From contig JAJOZX010000919.1 in NCBI GenBank assembly GCA_023014485.1, forward strand, positions 186,001 to 250,000: 64,000 nt of DNA. Direction: 5' to 3'. Of this stretch, positions 44,568-55,195 are shown one piece after another. Both the position numbers and the translations under genes were made by a program. The DNA comes from Bathynomus jamesi. Its lineage: Eukaryota > Arthropoda > Malacostraca > Isopoda > Cirolanidae. The notes below the pieces were generated by a model that ran no database searches, was not told the DNA's origin, and was given only the letters and a program-made list of their open reading frames with translations. Within the stretch, counting starts at the first letter, position 1, and each line of letters begins with the position of its first letter.

Positions 44568-46340
44568 AATGCCTAGAGAGTGCAAAAATTCGCCAGACAG
44601 TTTTTGTTATATTTGTGGGACATTAACGTTAAATCAGTATAAAAGGAAGTTGACTTCTCGTGTGAAAAAGCTTTATGAATTATACTTCGCATGCAAAGTT
44701 GGTGATCAGGACAAGCGCTGGGCGCCTCATGTCTGCTGTACAAACTCGTTATCTGCATGGTTCAAAGGCACCGGTCCTGGTCTGGGATTCGGCGCTGGGA
44801 GAGAGCCGCTGGACCATTCAACTGATTGCTATTTCTGCTAAACGAACATCACAGGTTTGAATCTTTTATTTTTCTGAATATACGTCAAATTTGGTGTTTT
44901 TAGCACATTTTAGCATATCCTGCTCTGCATAATGTATTACACAATTATGCTACCTTAAGTAGTCAACAATGTCTATTGTCTCACATTACAGGTTGCAACA
45001 GAAAAGGGAAAAAGGCTATAGTCTACCCAAATCTTCGTTCTGCTATGCGTCCTGTGGAACATTCTACAGATATACCCATCCCTCGTCCTCAAGCTGAAAT
45101 GCCGACCGATAACACAAACTCTGACAAATCGGAATCAGACGGCGAATGCTATGAAGCTCAAGTCGAGTCCAAGAAAGAACAACAACTCATCACGCGGCCT
45201 GAACTCAATGATTTGGTCCGTGATTTAATACTTACCAAGCAACAAAGTGAACTGCAGGCCTCACGTCTACAAGAATGGAATCTGCTGGCGGAAGACGTGC
45301 GAATTACAGCATTCCGAAAGCGCTCCTTGGATTTGCAGGAATATTTCACAATGAAGAACAATCTTTGTTATTGCATTGATATACATGGTCTGTTCGATGC
45401 TCTGGGTTTGTGCTATGAACCGAATCAGTGGAGATTGTTCATTGATGCATCTATGTACAGTGTTAAGGGTGTACTGCTACACAATGGGAACACAATGCCT
45501 TCTGTTCCGATCGCTCATTCAGTCGTCTTGAGAGAAACGTATGACAATGTTGCTTTTATTCTGGACTGTATAAAATACAATGAACATGAATGGCTTATCT
45601 GCGCAGATTTGAAGGTTGTGGCTATTCTCAGTGGATTGCAAACTGGCTATACGAAATACATGTGTTTCCTATGCAAGTGGGATAGCAGAGCAAGGTCTGA
45701 ACACTACACACGCTCAGTATGGCCGCCGCGAGACAATTCCTCACCTGGACCTCACAATGTTATTCACGAACCACTAGTACGAAAGGAAAAGGTTATCTTG
45801 CCGCCACTTCAGATAAAACTAGGGCTGATGAAACAATTTGCAAAGGCGTTGAAACAGGATAAGCCTGCCTTCAAATATCTAAAGAAAAATTCCCAAAAAT
45901 AAGTGATGCCAAGATTAAAGAAGGCATATTTGTCGGCCCTCAAATTCGCCAACTCATGCTAGACGAACACTTTGAAGCGGTGATGGATGAGGTTGAGTTG
46001 GCAGCCTGGCGTGCATTCAAAAACGTGTGCAGTGGTCTACCTGGAAAGACTAAATACGACAACTATGCTGCACTTGTGGATCAACTTATCAACTCATACC
46101 AACGTCTCGGATGTAAGCTGTCATTGAAAATTCATTTGTTTGCATTCACATCTCTCATTCTTTCCGGAAAACGCATCTGCTGTTAGCGACGAACACGGGG
46201 AGAGATTCCACCAGGATATAGCCACAATGGAGAGCCGATACAAAGGGAAGTGGAGTCCTGCTATGCTGGCCGATTTCTGCTGGAATTTAAAGCGTGACCA
46301 ACCAGAAGCATCACACAAACGCCAGCATAAATACAAATAA
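44568..46340 (+). pseudogene. DDE-like transposase gene with one intron, decayed
   Basis: Exon 1 starts MPRECKNSPDSFCYICGTLT (Zn-finger-like CxxC), continues LYFACKVGDQDKRWAPHVCC and REPLDHSTDCYFC; a stop TAA (expected TTA) precedes TNIT at the splice site. Exon 2 from 44992 reads GCNRKGKKAIVYPNLRSAMR, then RPELNDLVRDLILTKQQSEL, WRLFIDAS near 45440, LICADLKVVAILSGLQ near 45600, CFLCKWDSRAR, PLQIKLGLMKQFAKAL. A one-base frameshift near 45888 leads to FVGPQIRQLML, and another near 46137 to SDEHGERFHQDIATMESRYK, ending HKYK. I infer D (LFID), D (CADL) and E (SDEHGERF) as catalytic. The family is widespread in arthropods as uncharacterised proteins; superfamily uncertain. Confidence 0.7.
44855..44991 (+). 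other. Predicted spliceosomal intron, 137 bp
   Basis: Donor ACAG|GTTTGA and acceptor TTACAG|GTTG. Joining the exons gives an unbroken ..TNIT-GCNRKGKK.. reading, which supports real splicing in the ancestral gene. The intron is AT-rich. Confidence 0.65.
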
Positions 46341-46730
46341 TGAGTTGAAAACAGTATAATACGAGAGTTTTATGTTAATTTTGTGCATATATGTTGAAGT
46401 ATAGCATTAATTAAACTGTTCCATATGATAAAGCCTATCTGTTTATCAATATATTCTATTTTTTGGTATGAAGATTTTAAGCAGTCATTACAAAAAAAAA
46501 CGTGACGTGATAGAAAAAACTATTTTCAGGTTTGGAATCAGCACACTCGAAATATTAAGAATGACCGAATGTTATTCCCGTTTTTTTTTCTGAACCGAAA
46601 ATTTGTTGTACAGTTATAATTAATACTTTACATGAAATGTGCATGATTGGGCCTTATAAGCTACTTTATAAGCTAATTTAATTGTAAATTGCATAATTTA
46701 TTAGAGGTAATAGTCACTAATATCCGCATA
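46341..46730. other. 3' flank of the DDE transposon, non-coding
   Basis: Probable 3' UTR and subterminal region of the preceding element; no other feature. Confidence 0.4.
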
Positions 46731-46799
46731 ACATCCGCAGTCAGAAGTGCGGATGCGGATGTTAAAATGATGCGGATATCCGGTCCACCACTAGTATAT

Positions 46800-47703
46800 A
46801 TATGTATGTATACAATGTTGGAATTCCTACTCGAGGGTACTTCGAACCTTTGGTCGATGGCATGCAGGACCAACGTCTTACACCCTAACTATTGATCTCT
46901 CTCGGACAACAAAAATTCTTTCTTAATGGTGCGTGGAAATTCGCTTTAGCAGTGGCCGTTCAGTGTGTTAAAATAAAGGCATATTGTAGCTTGTTCGCAA
47001 AAATTTTTGCTTGCCTTGCTGGATCGATAGACGGTGCGTTGGTCCCGCATACCAGCTACTTCAATTTTAAGGCGTACTTTCGAGTCAAAATTTTTTTTAA
47101 TATCGTTTATTACATACTCTTAATTAAAAATGCGGGTCGATGTTTTCACGTTCGGGCTACAAATGCTCCTCAATATAAGTGCTTATGTTAAGGGATAAAT
47201 TAATGAGGTCAGGCTTGGTTACAATTAAACTAAAATTGAAACGAAGGAATAGTATTAAAAAAAAAAGGTGGTTTTAATGAGCAATTTGAAGAGAAGTTTC
47301 TCCGTATATTCCTCAAGGACTCTTTAATAAGAGGCAAACCACTGCTCTGGAAGAGGTAATTAAGAGGTTGCAAAATACCTCAGGTTGGGTTCGAGATATC
47401 CATTTAAAAAAAAAAAAAAATTTTTTTAGACGAAAGGTATTTAAATGTTTAGCAAATGGTTAGGCAAATTAATTTTTATTTTTTTTAATTAAAGAATAAT
47501 AATGGAGAATATTTTTTTTTTTTTTTAGGATATAATATTCTTTTGTAATCATATTTCTACATGAGGTTATATTAGGTTTTTGGAAAAAAAAATAGTAATT
47601 CCAAATGACATTACCATCCCGCCCCACCCTAACCCCCATTTCCGAAAAATGCTTTCGTTTTGCGGTTTTGCGAAAAAATAAATTAAATTAATTTTTTGTA
47701 ATA

Positions 47704-47734
<31 letters not shown>

Positions 47735-47998
47735 TATAACATTTACAGTAATAATAAGATACGTGATAAGATAATACTTTAATGATACAATATTATCACT
47801 ATTACATAGATTTTAATATTTTAGAAAAAAAATTAGTATTAAAATTAGCCTAATTTTATTTGACTGAAGGTTATTCCACTAATTTGTAAGCATAAGAATG
47901 AGACGCACATCTCGTTTTCTAAAATAATTTTTTAAGGATAACTCAGTCTTTCATAATATTTTTTTGTTAAATTATAATTTCTTTTTTAATTTTTCCTC
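46800..47998. other. No gene recognised
   Basis: AT-rich spacer with poly(A)/poly(T) runs and (ATT)n at 47708-47735. Short open frames lack domains. Confidence 0.55.
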
Positions 47999-48100
47999 CT
48001 TGGAGGAGCTAGCGGAGAACAGTTGGCAAATCCTTGGAGGAATTAGCGGAGAGCGGTTGGCAAATCTTTGAAGTTGTAGCGGAGAGCGGTTGGCAAATTC
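47999..48100. repeat. Three tandem 34 bp repeats
   Basis: Units at 47999-48032, 48033-48066 and 48067-48100, each containing AGCGGAGAGCGGTTGGCAAA or a close variant. The third unit differs most at its start. On the minus strand the repeat encodes a recurring FANRSPL phrase, but no family is recognised. Confidence 0.85.
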
Positions 48101-48387
48101 GGATAGCAGTTCTGGCTTTTGATCCTCCTTCCATCGTTCACATCTGTTGATGCTTTTATGGGGCCCTTCTTTGTCTCCTTGTGGGGGTGGAAGCCCCAAA
48201 CTGCAACGAGGAACTCCTCCTCCTCCTCTAGTTTTCTCTTTTCTTCCATATCGCACCTGAGAAGTGGCGACGGGAAAAAGTGATGACCCCGCTGTTTGCA
48301 TTTCTATTCTATTTGACCTCGATTTTATGTAATGTTTAAAGAAGTTTATTTCAGGGAATTGCCATACGTAAACGGCTTTACGGGTCA

Positions 48388-48425
48388 GGCTCGGTTAGGT
48401 TAGGTTAGGTTAGATTAGATTAGGT
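48388..48425 (+). repeat. Interstitial TTAGG-like repeat
   Basis: GGTTAGGTTAGGTTAGGTTA followed by degenerate TTAGATTAGATTAGG. TTAGG is the ancestral arthropod telomere unit; a short run within repeats is an interstitial trace, not a telomere. Confidence 0.75.
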
Positions 48426-49092
48426 TCGGTTAAGTTATTATAGTATCGATGAAATTTGCACTCGACCATGATGATGTTTACTGGTCGTTAAATTCGGGTA
48501 TCGGAACAAAGTGGATCTGCATAATGTTGATATTAAAAAGTTAGTTAAATTAGGTTAGGTTACGTTATGCCCGGCTGAGTTACAATTGGTTAGGTTACGT
48601 TCATCATTTTCATTGAAAATCTGAAATGTAGTTTGGAATGTGAACTCTATATACTACTTACATAAGGTCGAATGTCGACATTATGAAAATCGATGGTGTT
48701 CGTGTAACGCGTTAAATTTGGCTTCACCTTTTTTTAAAGTTGAACCACCAGAAGAAATTATTCCTTTCGGTATTTTAGTGATTTTTCACTTGATATTAAT
48801 TAATTAATTACCAATGACGTCATTACGAATGAAATCTATATTACTCGATTAGATAGCGAAAATAGTGAATATACTACTATCACACTATTTTCGATTGTGA
48901 GAAAAACGAACACTAGATTTTATCACCCAATTATTAATTATTTTTTATCTCCATTTCTAAAGATAAATATACTGTACGTACACAGATTTCATGACTGTAA
49001 ATCGATGCAGTAACTTCTTTACAGTTAGAAATGTATTTCTCGCTATTTTTTTTTTTAAGTAGTTTGCTCACCTGTATGCCATTCCGAAAAAG

Positions 49093-49096
<4 letters not shown>

Positions 49097-49143
<47 letters not shown>
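49097..49143. repeat. (TA)n microsatellite
   Basis: About 23 TA units. Confidence 0.95.
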
Positions 49144-49146
<3 letters not shown>

Positions 49147-49436
49147 CACCAAAGAACGAAAATTTGGCTTTTATTTTGTTTCGGAATGATTTTGAAAATG
49201 ACAAAAGAAGAGAAATTCCAATATTGATAATTTTTGTATTTGGAAAGCCTAATTTTAACTTCGTTGTTGTTGATATTTTTTAATTTTTTGTTTTTTTTTT
49301 TGTTTTTTTGTTGTTGGTTTTTACCCTTTTTATTACTTATTTTTTCTTGTTGGAGAGTCGGGTCGAGGAGAGAGCTTGAGATCGGATTTTTTTTTTTAAT
49401 TTTCAGTTGTGTGGGTAAAAAGAACATGTGAAGAAA

Positions 49437-49470
<34 letters not shown>

Positions 49471-49583
49471 CTTACTAACAAAGTTGGCGCCTTTACAATG
49501 AGACCTAAAATGCGTCAGGAACAGCTGAGAGTAGGCGCTGCAGTAAAAAAATAAAGACTCGAGACTCTTCTCCGTTTTACTTA

Positions 49584-49740
49584 GTTAGGTCGGCCGCTCG
49601 CAGGATCGTCTCGCGACTCACGACTGACGACTTGGGTGTAACGACTGAATTCGCGCATGATTTTACATCGACAGAATGAGAGCCTCGTATACTGCAGCGA
49701 CCGCGACGGTCGCTGCAGTTGACTACGATTGACTAAACTC
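49584..49740. mobile_element. Half of a GGCCGGCC-type MITE plus a perfect hairpin
   Basis: GGTCGGCCGCTCGCAGGATC and GTCTCGCGACTCACGACTGA match the left arm of the MITE at 33271-33387. At 49691-49719 lies a perfect 13 bp hairpin, ACTGCAGCGACCG with CGGTCGCTGCAGT around a 3 base loop. The second arm is missing. Confidence 0.6.
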
Positions 49741-50095
49741 TACCCACTAGAACGCGCGCATTTTTAGCTCTTTCTGCTGTAATCTATGTATGCTGGATTG
49801 TGGATGAGTCAACTTTGACCCCTGTAGTTTCCCGCAGTTCTGCCGCAGGGTGGATGCTGGATTTGCTTCTACCAATTATTGATCTAGTTCTCGGGTGTTT
49901 AGTATCAGATTGTAATGGACTTCATATCATCATTTTTATATCTTGATTTGGTCTTGAGATCTCGAAAGTCCGTGTTTGGAAAACCATCGTTTTTTCACAC
50001 ATTTATCATTGTAGTCATATTTGTATAACATTATTATGTCCCAAACCAAATAAATTTCGAGGGGCCATACTGCACTGCGCTTGTCCGTCCGTCAC
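49741..50095. other. No gene recognised
   Basis: Mixed DNA; nothing supported. Confidence 0.5.
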
Positions 50096-50307
50096 AGTTG
50101 CGTGTACGGACTATAACCTTTGAACCGTTCAGCACAACTAGATGAAACCACGCATATATGGAACATCACAAGATAAAGTGTCATGAGTAAGAATCGGGTT
50201 CCGGCATCAAAGGCTAAGTTCACAAACGGATCAGAAGTCAAAAGTGAAATCGAACTTTTACGTGTCCGGGATATAAATTTTGAACTGCTAAATATTAATT
50301 ATCGAAA

Positions 50308-50310
<3 letters not shown>
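50096..50310 (+). repeat. Satellite-like ~147 bp repeat, first segment
   Basis: Contains TTTGAACCGTTCAGCACAAC, AAAGTGTCATGAGTAAGAAT and GGTCAAAG-like phrases that recur at 51225-51600. Ends at (CA)n(TA)n 50311-50380. Confidence 0.65.

Positions 50311-50380
<70 letters not shown>
50311..50380. repeat. (CA)n(TA)n microsatellite
   Basis: CA repeat passing directly into TA repeat, interrupting the satellite-like repeat. Confidence 0.95.
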
Positions 50381-50385
<5 letters not shown>

Positions 50386-50430
50386 AATTATTTCACGAAA
50401 GTGACACGTGAAAAGTATTTATGATTATTT
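50381..50430 (+). repeat. Left extension of the hammerhead-like repeat
   Basis: TGAAAAATTATTTCACGAAA and GTGACACGTGAAAAGTATTT match 29208-29250 almost exactly. It starts at a (TA)n boundary, as there. Confidence 0.7.
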
Positions 50431-50579
50431 AGGCTGTGACATATATATCACTAAGGCACTATTTTGTAATTAATTTTTTCTCAATTTATATTTATATTTA
50501 TTTTTATTTCTTTATTCTTCTGTGACCATATAAATGTTGGCTCCTCCACAATTTTTTCTATGCTTACTATATATATGTA

Positions 50580-50624
<45 letters not shown>

Positions 50625-50689
50625 GTGAATATGTATGTATGTATGTTTACTTTTGTAACCTATATATTGCCTTGATCTGTCCTTTCACT

Positions 50690-50767
50690 CCAGTGTTCCT
50701 GAGGATGTCATTAGACGAAAGCGCTTGAGCACCCCTTTGTGTTTCTTTTTTCCTTCGTGGTTTTATT

Positions 50768-50772
<5 letters not shown>
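50690..50772 (+). ncRNA. Hammerhead-like repeat end, single plus-strand copy
   Basis: CTGAGGA at 50699-50705, stem GTC/GAC (50707-50709 with 50714-50716) closed by ATTA, and GAAA at 50717-50720, followed by GCGCTTGAGCACC. It is the same unit as in the 29.3 kb palindrome, here unpaired and ending at (TA)n. As there, one base separates the core from stem II, so self-cleavage is only a possibility. Confidence 0.4.
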
Positions 50773-50801
<29 letters not shown>

Positions 50802-50806
<5 letters not shown>

Positions 50807-51199
50807 GTCCCAAAAAAACTATATACTCTTTATAGCATCATATATTTTATAATTAAAAAAAACCCAAACAATATATTGTTATAGCAATTGCCAATGAAAG
50901 GTAAATTAGTAATCTAAGTGATCAAAATGTTATAGCGAGTTGTTTGCATATAAAATTTAATTAACTACGCCAAGTGCTCAAAATGTTCTCCGGCGGCATG
51001 AATGCACTTTTGAATGCGTCGACTAAGCCTGGCCTTGTTTTATCAAAGGCCTTGTAATGGCGAAGCTATAACATTTTGATCACTTAGTTTACTAATTTAC
51101 CTTTCATTGGCAATTGCTATAACAATATATTGTTTGGTTTTTTTTTAAATTATAAATATATGATGCTATAAAGAGTATATAGTTTTTTTGGGACACCCT
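50802..51199. mobile_element. MITE derived from a mariner-like transposon
   Basis: A 398 bp element with inverted arms of about 165 bp: AGGGTGTCCCAAAAAAACTA, ACAATATATTGTTATAGCAA, AAAGGTAAATTAGT. The short centre on the minus strand still encodes GEHFEHLA then stop, the C-terminal signature of the DD41D-type transposases here (GGHFEHL at 4654). Inserted at TA inside a (TA)n tract. Confidence 0.85.
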
Positions 51200-51224
51200 A
51201 TATATGTATGTATGTATGTATGTA

Positions 51225-51600
51225 TGGATAATCACAAGACAATGTGTCATGAGCAAGACTCGGGTCCCTATGACAAAAGTCAAGGTTACAAATAGAGGTC
51301 AAATGGAGGTCCACGCCATAATTTTTGAACCATTCAACATAAATTCGTGAAACGTCGCACAAAGAAGGACCATCATATGACAATGCGTCAGGAGCAAGAA
51401 TCATCTCGTTGTATCGAAGATAAAGGTCATAAATAGAGGTCAAAATGTCAAAGTGAGTTCCGCGGCATAACTTTCGAACCGCTCAACATAAACTGATGAA
51501 ACTTCATACACATACGCATCATCGGAACTCAGTGTGTCGCGAGTAAGAATCAGGTTTTTGTATCCAAGGTCAAAGTCACATATATAGGCGGGAACATTAA
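51225..51600 (+). repeat. Satellite-like ~147 bp tandem repeat, about 2.5 units
   Basis: Units start near 51228, 51375 and 51524. Shared text includes GACAATGTGTCATGAGCAAG / GACAATGCGTCAGGAGCAAG, AAATAGAGGTCAAA and GAACC(A/G)(T/C)TCAACATAAA. The array continues the segment at 50096-50310 and has been split by insertions. Confidence 0.75.
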
Positions 51601-52110
51601 TGTCATTCCGACATAGTTCTCAGTATAGTACGCTTTACCTCGTGTGAAATAGTGCATTTTGCAGTCGTATTTCGTATTTGAAAGTAGGAAAACGCATCAC
51701 TGAAATTTATCAGCAAGGAAATGGGACCAAATATTTCATAGAAGAAAATATGATTTTTTTTTTTTTTTAACATTTAAAGGTTTAATTCTATACATTTCCC
51801 AGAGAATATTTATGACTGTATTTAAAAAAAAACCACTTGATTGGAAACTTCAATAACATAAAACCAGATGGAAGGTTCGAATGCACTTTGCTAAACAGTG
51901 ACGGAAATACGTTTTGGTTCAGTTGCATTTTATTTGTAGAAACGGTTTTTTTCAGACATAATTTGGGTCTTATTTCGACAAAGAATGAATTATATAATCG
52001 GTAAAATTATATATATATATATATATCACACACACACTTCATTGAATCCATAATATCGCTGTTTACATAATAAAGGTAGCTGGCTGGTGTCTGACTTTTC
52101 CACAGTGTGT
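51601..52110. other. No gene recognised
   Basis: AT-rich, poly(T) near 51755 and a short (TA)n(CA)n near 52007-52040. Confidence 0.55.
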
Positions 52111-52113
52111 ATA

Positions 52114-52410
52114 CAGGGTGTCCCGTAAGTCCGGTCTCATAGGAAAATGTATTTTAAATTAAATTTACGAAAGTAATACATTAACTAAAACAAATGTTCA
52201 AATTGATGTCTTGTTTTGGGACCTTTTTTTTTTTTTTTTTTGCGGGTAGAATAACGCAGTGGCTAATATGGAAGCGAGTTACACTGGTGAGGAAAAGGCC
52301 TCCGGAGGCCTTTTCATCACCAGTGTAACATTTGTTTTAGTTCTAATGTATTACTTTTGTAAATGTAATTTAAACAAAATTTTCCTATGAGACCGGACTT
52401 ATGGGACACC

Positions 52411-52413
<3 letters not shown>
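52114..52413 (+). mobile_element. MITE, TIR type CAGGGTGTCCCGTAAGTCC, copy 2
   Basis: A 300 bp element flanked by TA on both sides, ends CAGGGTGTCCCGTAAGTCCG and CGGACTTATGGGACACCCTG. It contains a poly(T) run and an internal palindrome (TTACACTGGTGAGGAAAAGG with its inverse). Same family as 3567-3833. Confidence 0.85.
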
Positions 52414-52457
<44 letters not shown>

Positions 52458-52460
52458 TTT

Positions 52461-52588
52461 TTAATTGGAGTTGTTTAACCTCCTTCGCAACATCTAAGGT
52501 CATATGACGGAGGGGACCTACAGCTTTACGTGGGATCCGAACCACGGTTCGCTACATAATCTGAGCGCAGAGGACGGTCTCCCATCCA
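52461..52588 (-). repeat. 5S-type SINE with partial head
   Basis: The minus strand reads GGATGGGAGACCGTCCTCTG (5S box C region), GATTATGTAGCGAACCGTGG, core TTCGGATCCCACGTAAAGCT and tail GCGAAGGAGGTTAAACAACT. (TA)n on both sides. Confidence 0.8.
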
Positions 52589-52598
52589 TATATATATA

Positions 52599-53504
52599 CA
52601 GGGCGTCCCAAAAAAATGTATACACACTTTAACAGCTGATAGCTCAATTGATGTTCTTTCTTTCCAAGTTAAACCCATTAGAATTAATAATGGCAGTCAG
52701 ACTAAGGTTTGAACAAAGGAAATTCATTATAAAATGCTACTGGAAGTGTGAAAACGCAGTTGAAGTGCAAATACAGTTTAGGAGGGAGTTTCAAACAGAT
52801 CCACCAACGCGACTTACCATCACTCGAATTAGAGATAAGTTTGAAGCCGATGGAACTGTTCAGAATGTCCACAAGAAGCGTTCCGGAAGACCACGGACAT
52901 CGACAAGCCCCACAAAGCAAGAAAGAGTACTGGAAACGTATCACCAAAGTCCAAGAAAATCTGTGCGGTAAGCGAGTCGTGAGGTAGGAATTTCAGAATC
53001 GTCTGTCCAACGCATTTTGAAGCGCTGTCAATGGAAAAGTTACATTCCAAGATTAGTCCATGCTATTAATGAAGATGATCCGGACCGAAGAGTGGAGTAT
53101 TGCGAGTGGTACTTGGCACGATGTGGATGTGGATTGGACGAAGGGGGGTTTCGTAGAATACCCTCCGCGTTCACCAGACCTCACACCACTCGACTTTTTT
53201 TTATGGGGATACTTAAAAGACAAAGTCTACGCTATAAAACCTGCAACAGTCGCTGAATTGAGAGCAGCCATTGAACGAGAATGCACACAAATACCAAACG
53301 AAATGTTTCGTGATGTTTGCGATTCCATTGCTTCGCGTTATCAGCAGTGCTGGACCAGAACGGACGTCAGTTTGAAAACAGGCGTTGACAAAACAATTAA
53401 ATAATGTCTGTAGATTCTATTACATTTTGAAAATGAAATGTATTTTAGTAAACACTGCCTTTATAAGTATTTAAAGTGTGTATACATTTTTTTGGGACGC
53501 CCTG
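52599..53504 (+). mobile_element. Mariner-like transposon with catalytic centre deleted
   Basis: Ends CAGGGCGTCCCAAAAAAATG and inverse CATTTTTTTGGGACGCCCTG, flanked by TA. At 906 bp it is about 400 bp shorter than its relatives because the middle of the transposase gene is missing. Confidence 0.85.
52690..53404 (+). pseudogene. Mariner-like transposase, first two catalytic blocks deleted
   Basis: The N-terminus MAVRLRFEQRKFIIKCYWKC, LTITRIRDKFEADGTVQNVH, a GRPRT AT-hook-like motif, and [15 protein letters not shown] (HTH) are followed by [14 protein letters not shown]. The text then jumps directly to [20 protein letters not shown] in another frame; the segment that should hold the first two Asp blocks is gone. 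The C-terminus [15 protein letters not shown] is intact to the stop. A clear non-autonomous deletion derivative. Confidence 0.85.
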
Positions 53505-54344
53505 TATATATATATATATATATATATAATACACACAGTATATATATATATACCAACTGGGGTAATTTCCTCCTTCCCCTTCCCCTTGCAGTCTCTTACC
53601 ACTTCAGTAGTATGATGTAAAGTAATTGAAATTACATCCGTTCCAAATCTGCATTCGGAAAGATACATGTTTTAGGTTATTTACAATTTACCAATGAAGC
53701 TCATTAAAAAATTAATTCTATGATTATCATTTGGTGAAATTGATCTTTAAATTTTATATCAGTTAAAAAATGTGCGTAAATTAATGTAAATTAAACTTTT
53801 TACATCTTGAATTTTACATTTTTTTTTTAAAGTTCTTGAAAAATTTGTCCATCTTTTTTTCTATCGAAAATTTGATTTTTACTTTAACTTCTCAAAAATT
53901 ATCTTCTGTAAATTTTGTGTTAATTTCGTGTGTGTATTTTGTAATACAATGCGTTGTTCGTGTACATGTATAAAGGTGGAGGGTCATTAGGATGTACACT
54001 TATCACCACTAAATGTAGATGTTCGGCTATTCGAATGTTAGCCAGTCCCATCTTTGTTCATTTGTTAATGTTAAACGATAGATGTTACGTAAATCTTTCA
54101 AAGAATAAAATGAGCAACGGAAATATAAAAAATAGATTTTATTTTAACGTACATTTTCGGAAGAAAGTTCGCCTAACAATCGAAAATTTCTTAAGCATAA
54201 AAATAAATAATTGGATTTCGTTTTTTAAATTATGTTACTGTCACCAAAAAGAATAAAATATTCAAACAAAAACAATATTATACAAATTGGTAATTTTTTG
54301 ATGCACTTTAGGAAATTTATATTTCTAGGCCAACATTATTTCGA

Positions 54345-54378
<34 letters not shown>

Positions 54379-54585
54379 GAGAGAGAGAGAGAGAGCGAGC
54401 TCCTCCATGACATGGAGCATATATGTATAACCGAGCATGAATCTTAATTTTATAGGTCATATGTTGGACAGGTGGTGACTCCAATCACACACACACACAC
54501 ACACACACAGGCATATCTCATAAGCAGGGTACCGACTTTTTTTAAATTCATATATCTAAAAACTATTTAACCTAACCCTAGGTTA
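53505..54585. other. No gene; simple repeats
   Basis: (TA)n at 53505-53528 and 54349-54375, (GA)n at 54380-54397, (CA)n at 54485-54508. Otherwise AT-rich with no coding signal. Confidence 0.6.
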
Positions 54586-55195
54586 ATGAAAATGAAAAGG
54601 TTTATTGGCAGACTATAGTCCATATGACAAATATTATTAATACAATGACAGTTGTTCATATACTAAGGATAGAAATATATACAAGTGATTAGAAATAACA
54701 CTGTAATGTCGAAGTTAAGTGGAGCTACAGACAGACGTTTTCATACCAAGAATTCCATAGCTTAGAGGATAAATGGCAGGACTCATGGATAGCTTGGATA
54801 ATCGGGTTGGTTGATTTTTTAATTCTTTCCATTAGACTGTATTGAGCACGTCTTGTTACCTCCGGGAAGCTCGGGACATTGCAGATAGCAAACATTTGCG
54901 AAGCTGAGCATCTCGGGGGTAATTTATGTAAGAGTCTAAAAGACCGTTGTACAGCAAATTTAGGGTTCTGCCAGAACTTTTTTTTATAATTCACCCAGAG
55001 TTGTCCGTATATATTACTGCAGAAAGTACGAAAGAGAGTGTCTTCAGCTTCACTTGTACAGAATCGAAAGTTCCTTATGGTCATATTCGCCTTAGCACAC
55101 AGGCTTCGAGATTGTTTTCTTATATCCGAGTCGTCACTCAAGGAGCTGGTAATAGTTTGACCCAAATACTTAAACCTTTGTACTTCTAGCCTAAT
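54586..55195 (-). pseudogene. LINE ORF2 C-terminal fragment
   Basis: The minus strand encodes VQRFKYLGQTITSSLSDDSD, IRKQSRSLCAKANMTIRNF, LFRTFCSNIYGQLWVNYKKK, SFRLLHKLPPRCSASQMFA and PSFPEVTRRAQYSLMERI, ending near 54725. FKYLG and the DD.DI.KQ pattern belong to the region after the RT catalytic core of LINE polymerases. About 150 bp of 3' UTR follows. Truncated at the 5' end near 55195, so the catalytic YADD is absent. Clade not assigned. Confidence 0.75.

Larger units (their letters stand above)
43837..46792 (+). mobile_element. Intron-containing DDE transposon with GCGGAT subterminal repeats
   Basis: The left boundary CTGCGGATGCGGAA abuts the preceding mariner's right end. The right boundary contains ATCCGCAGTCAGAAGTGCGG, ATGCGGATG and ATGCGGATATCCGGTCCACC then ACTAG. 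The GTGGACCGGATATCC-type right end resembles hAT termini. The left terminus is truncated, so the TIR pair is incomplete. It encloses the split gene at 44568-46340. Confidence 0.6.
48101..49583. other. No gene; telomere-like and simple repeats
   Basis: Includes TTAGG-like runs (48388-48425, 48540-48600), (TA)n at 49097-49143 and (ATT)n at 49437-49470. No coding signal. Confidence 0.6.

Noticed and set aside
47972..48301. 109-codon minus-strand frame with FANRSPL repeats
   Set aside because: Produced by the 34 bp tandem repeat; no recognisable domain or start context.
48388..48425. Chromosome end
   Set aside because: Only about four TTAGG-like units, with ordinary repeats continuing on both sides.
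50096..51600. CRISPR-like spaced repeats
   Set aside because: Repeats are ~147 bp, diverged and contiguous with no unique spacers, in eukaryotic DNA.
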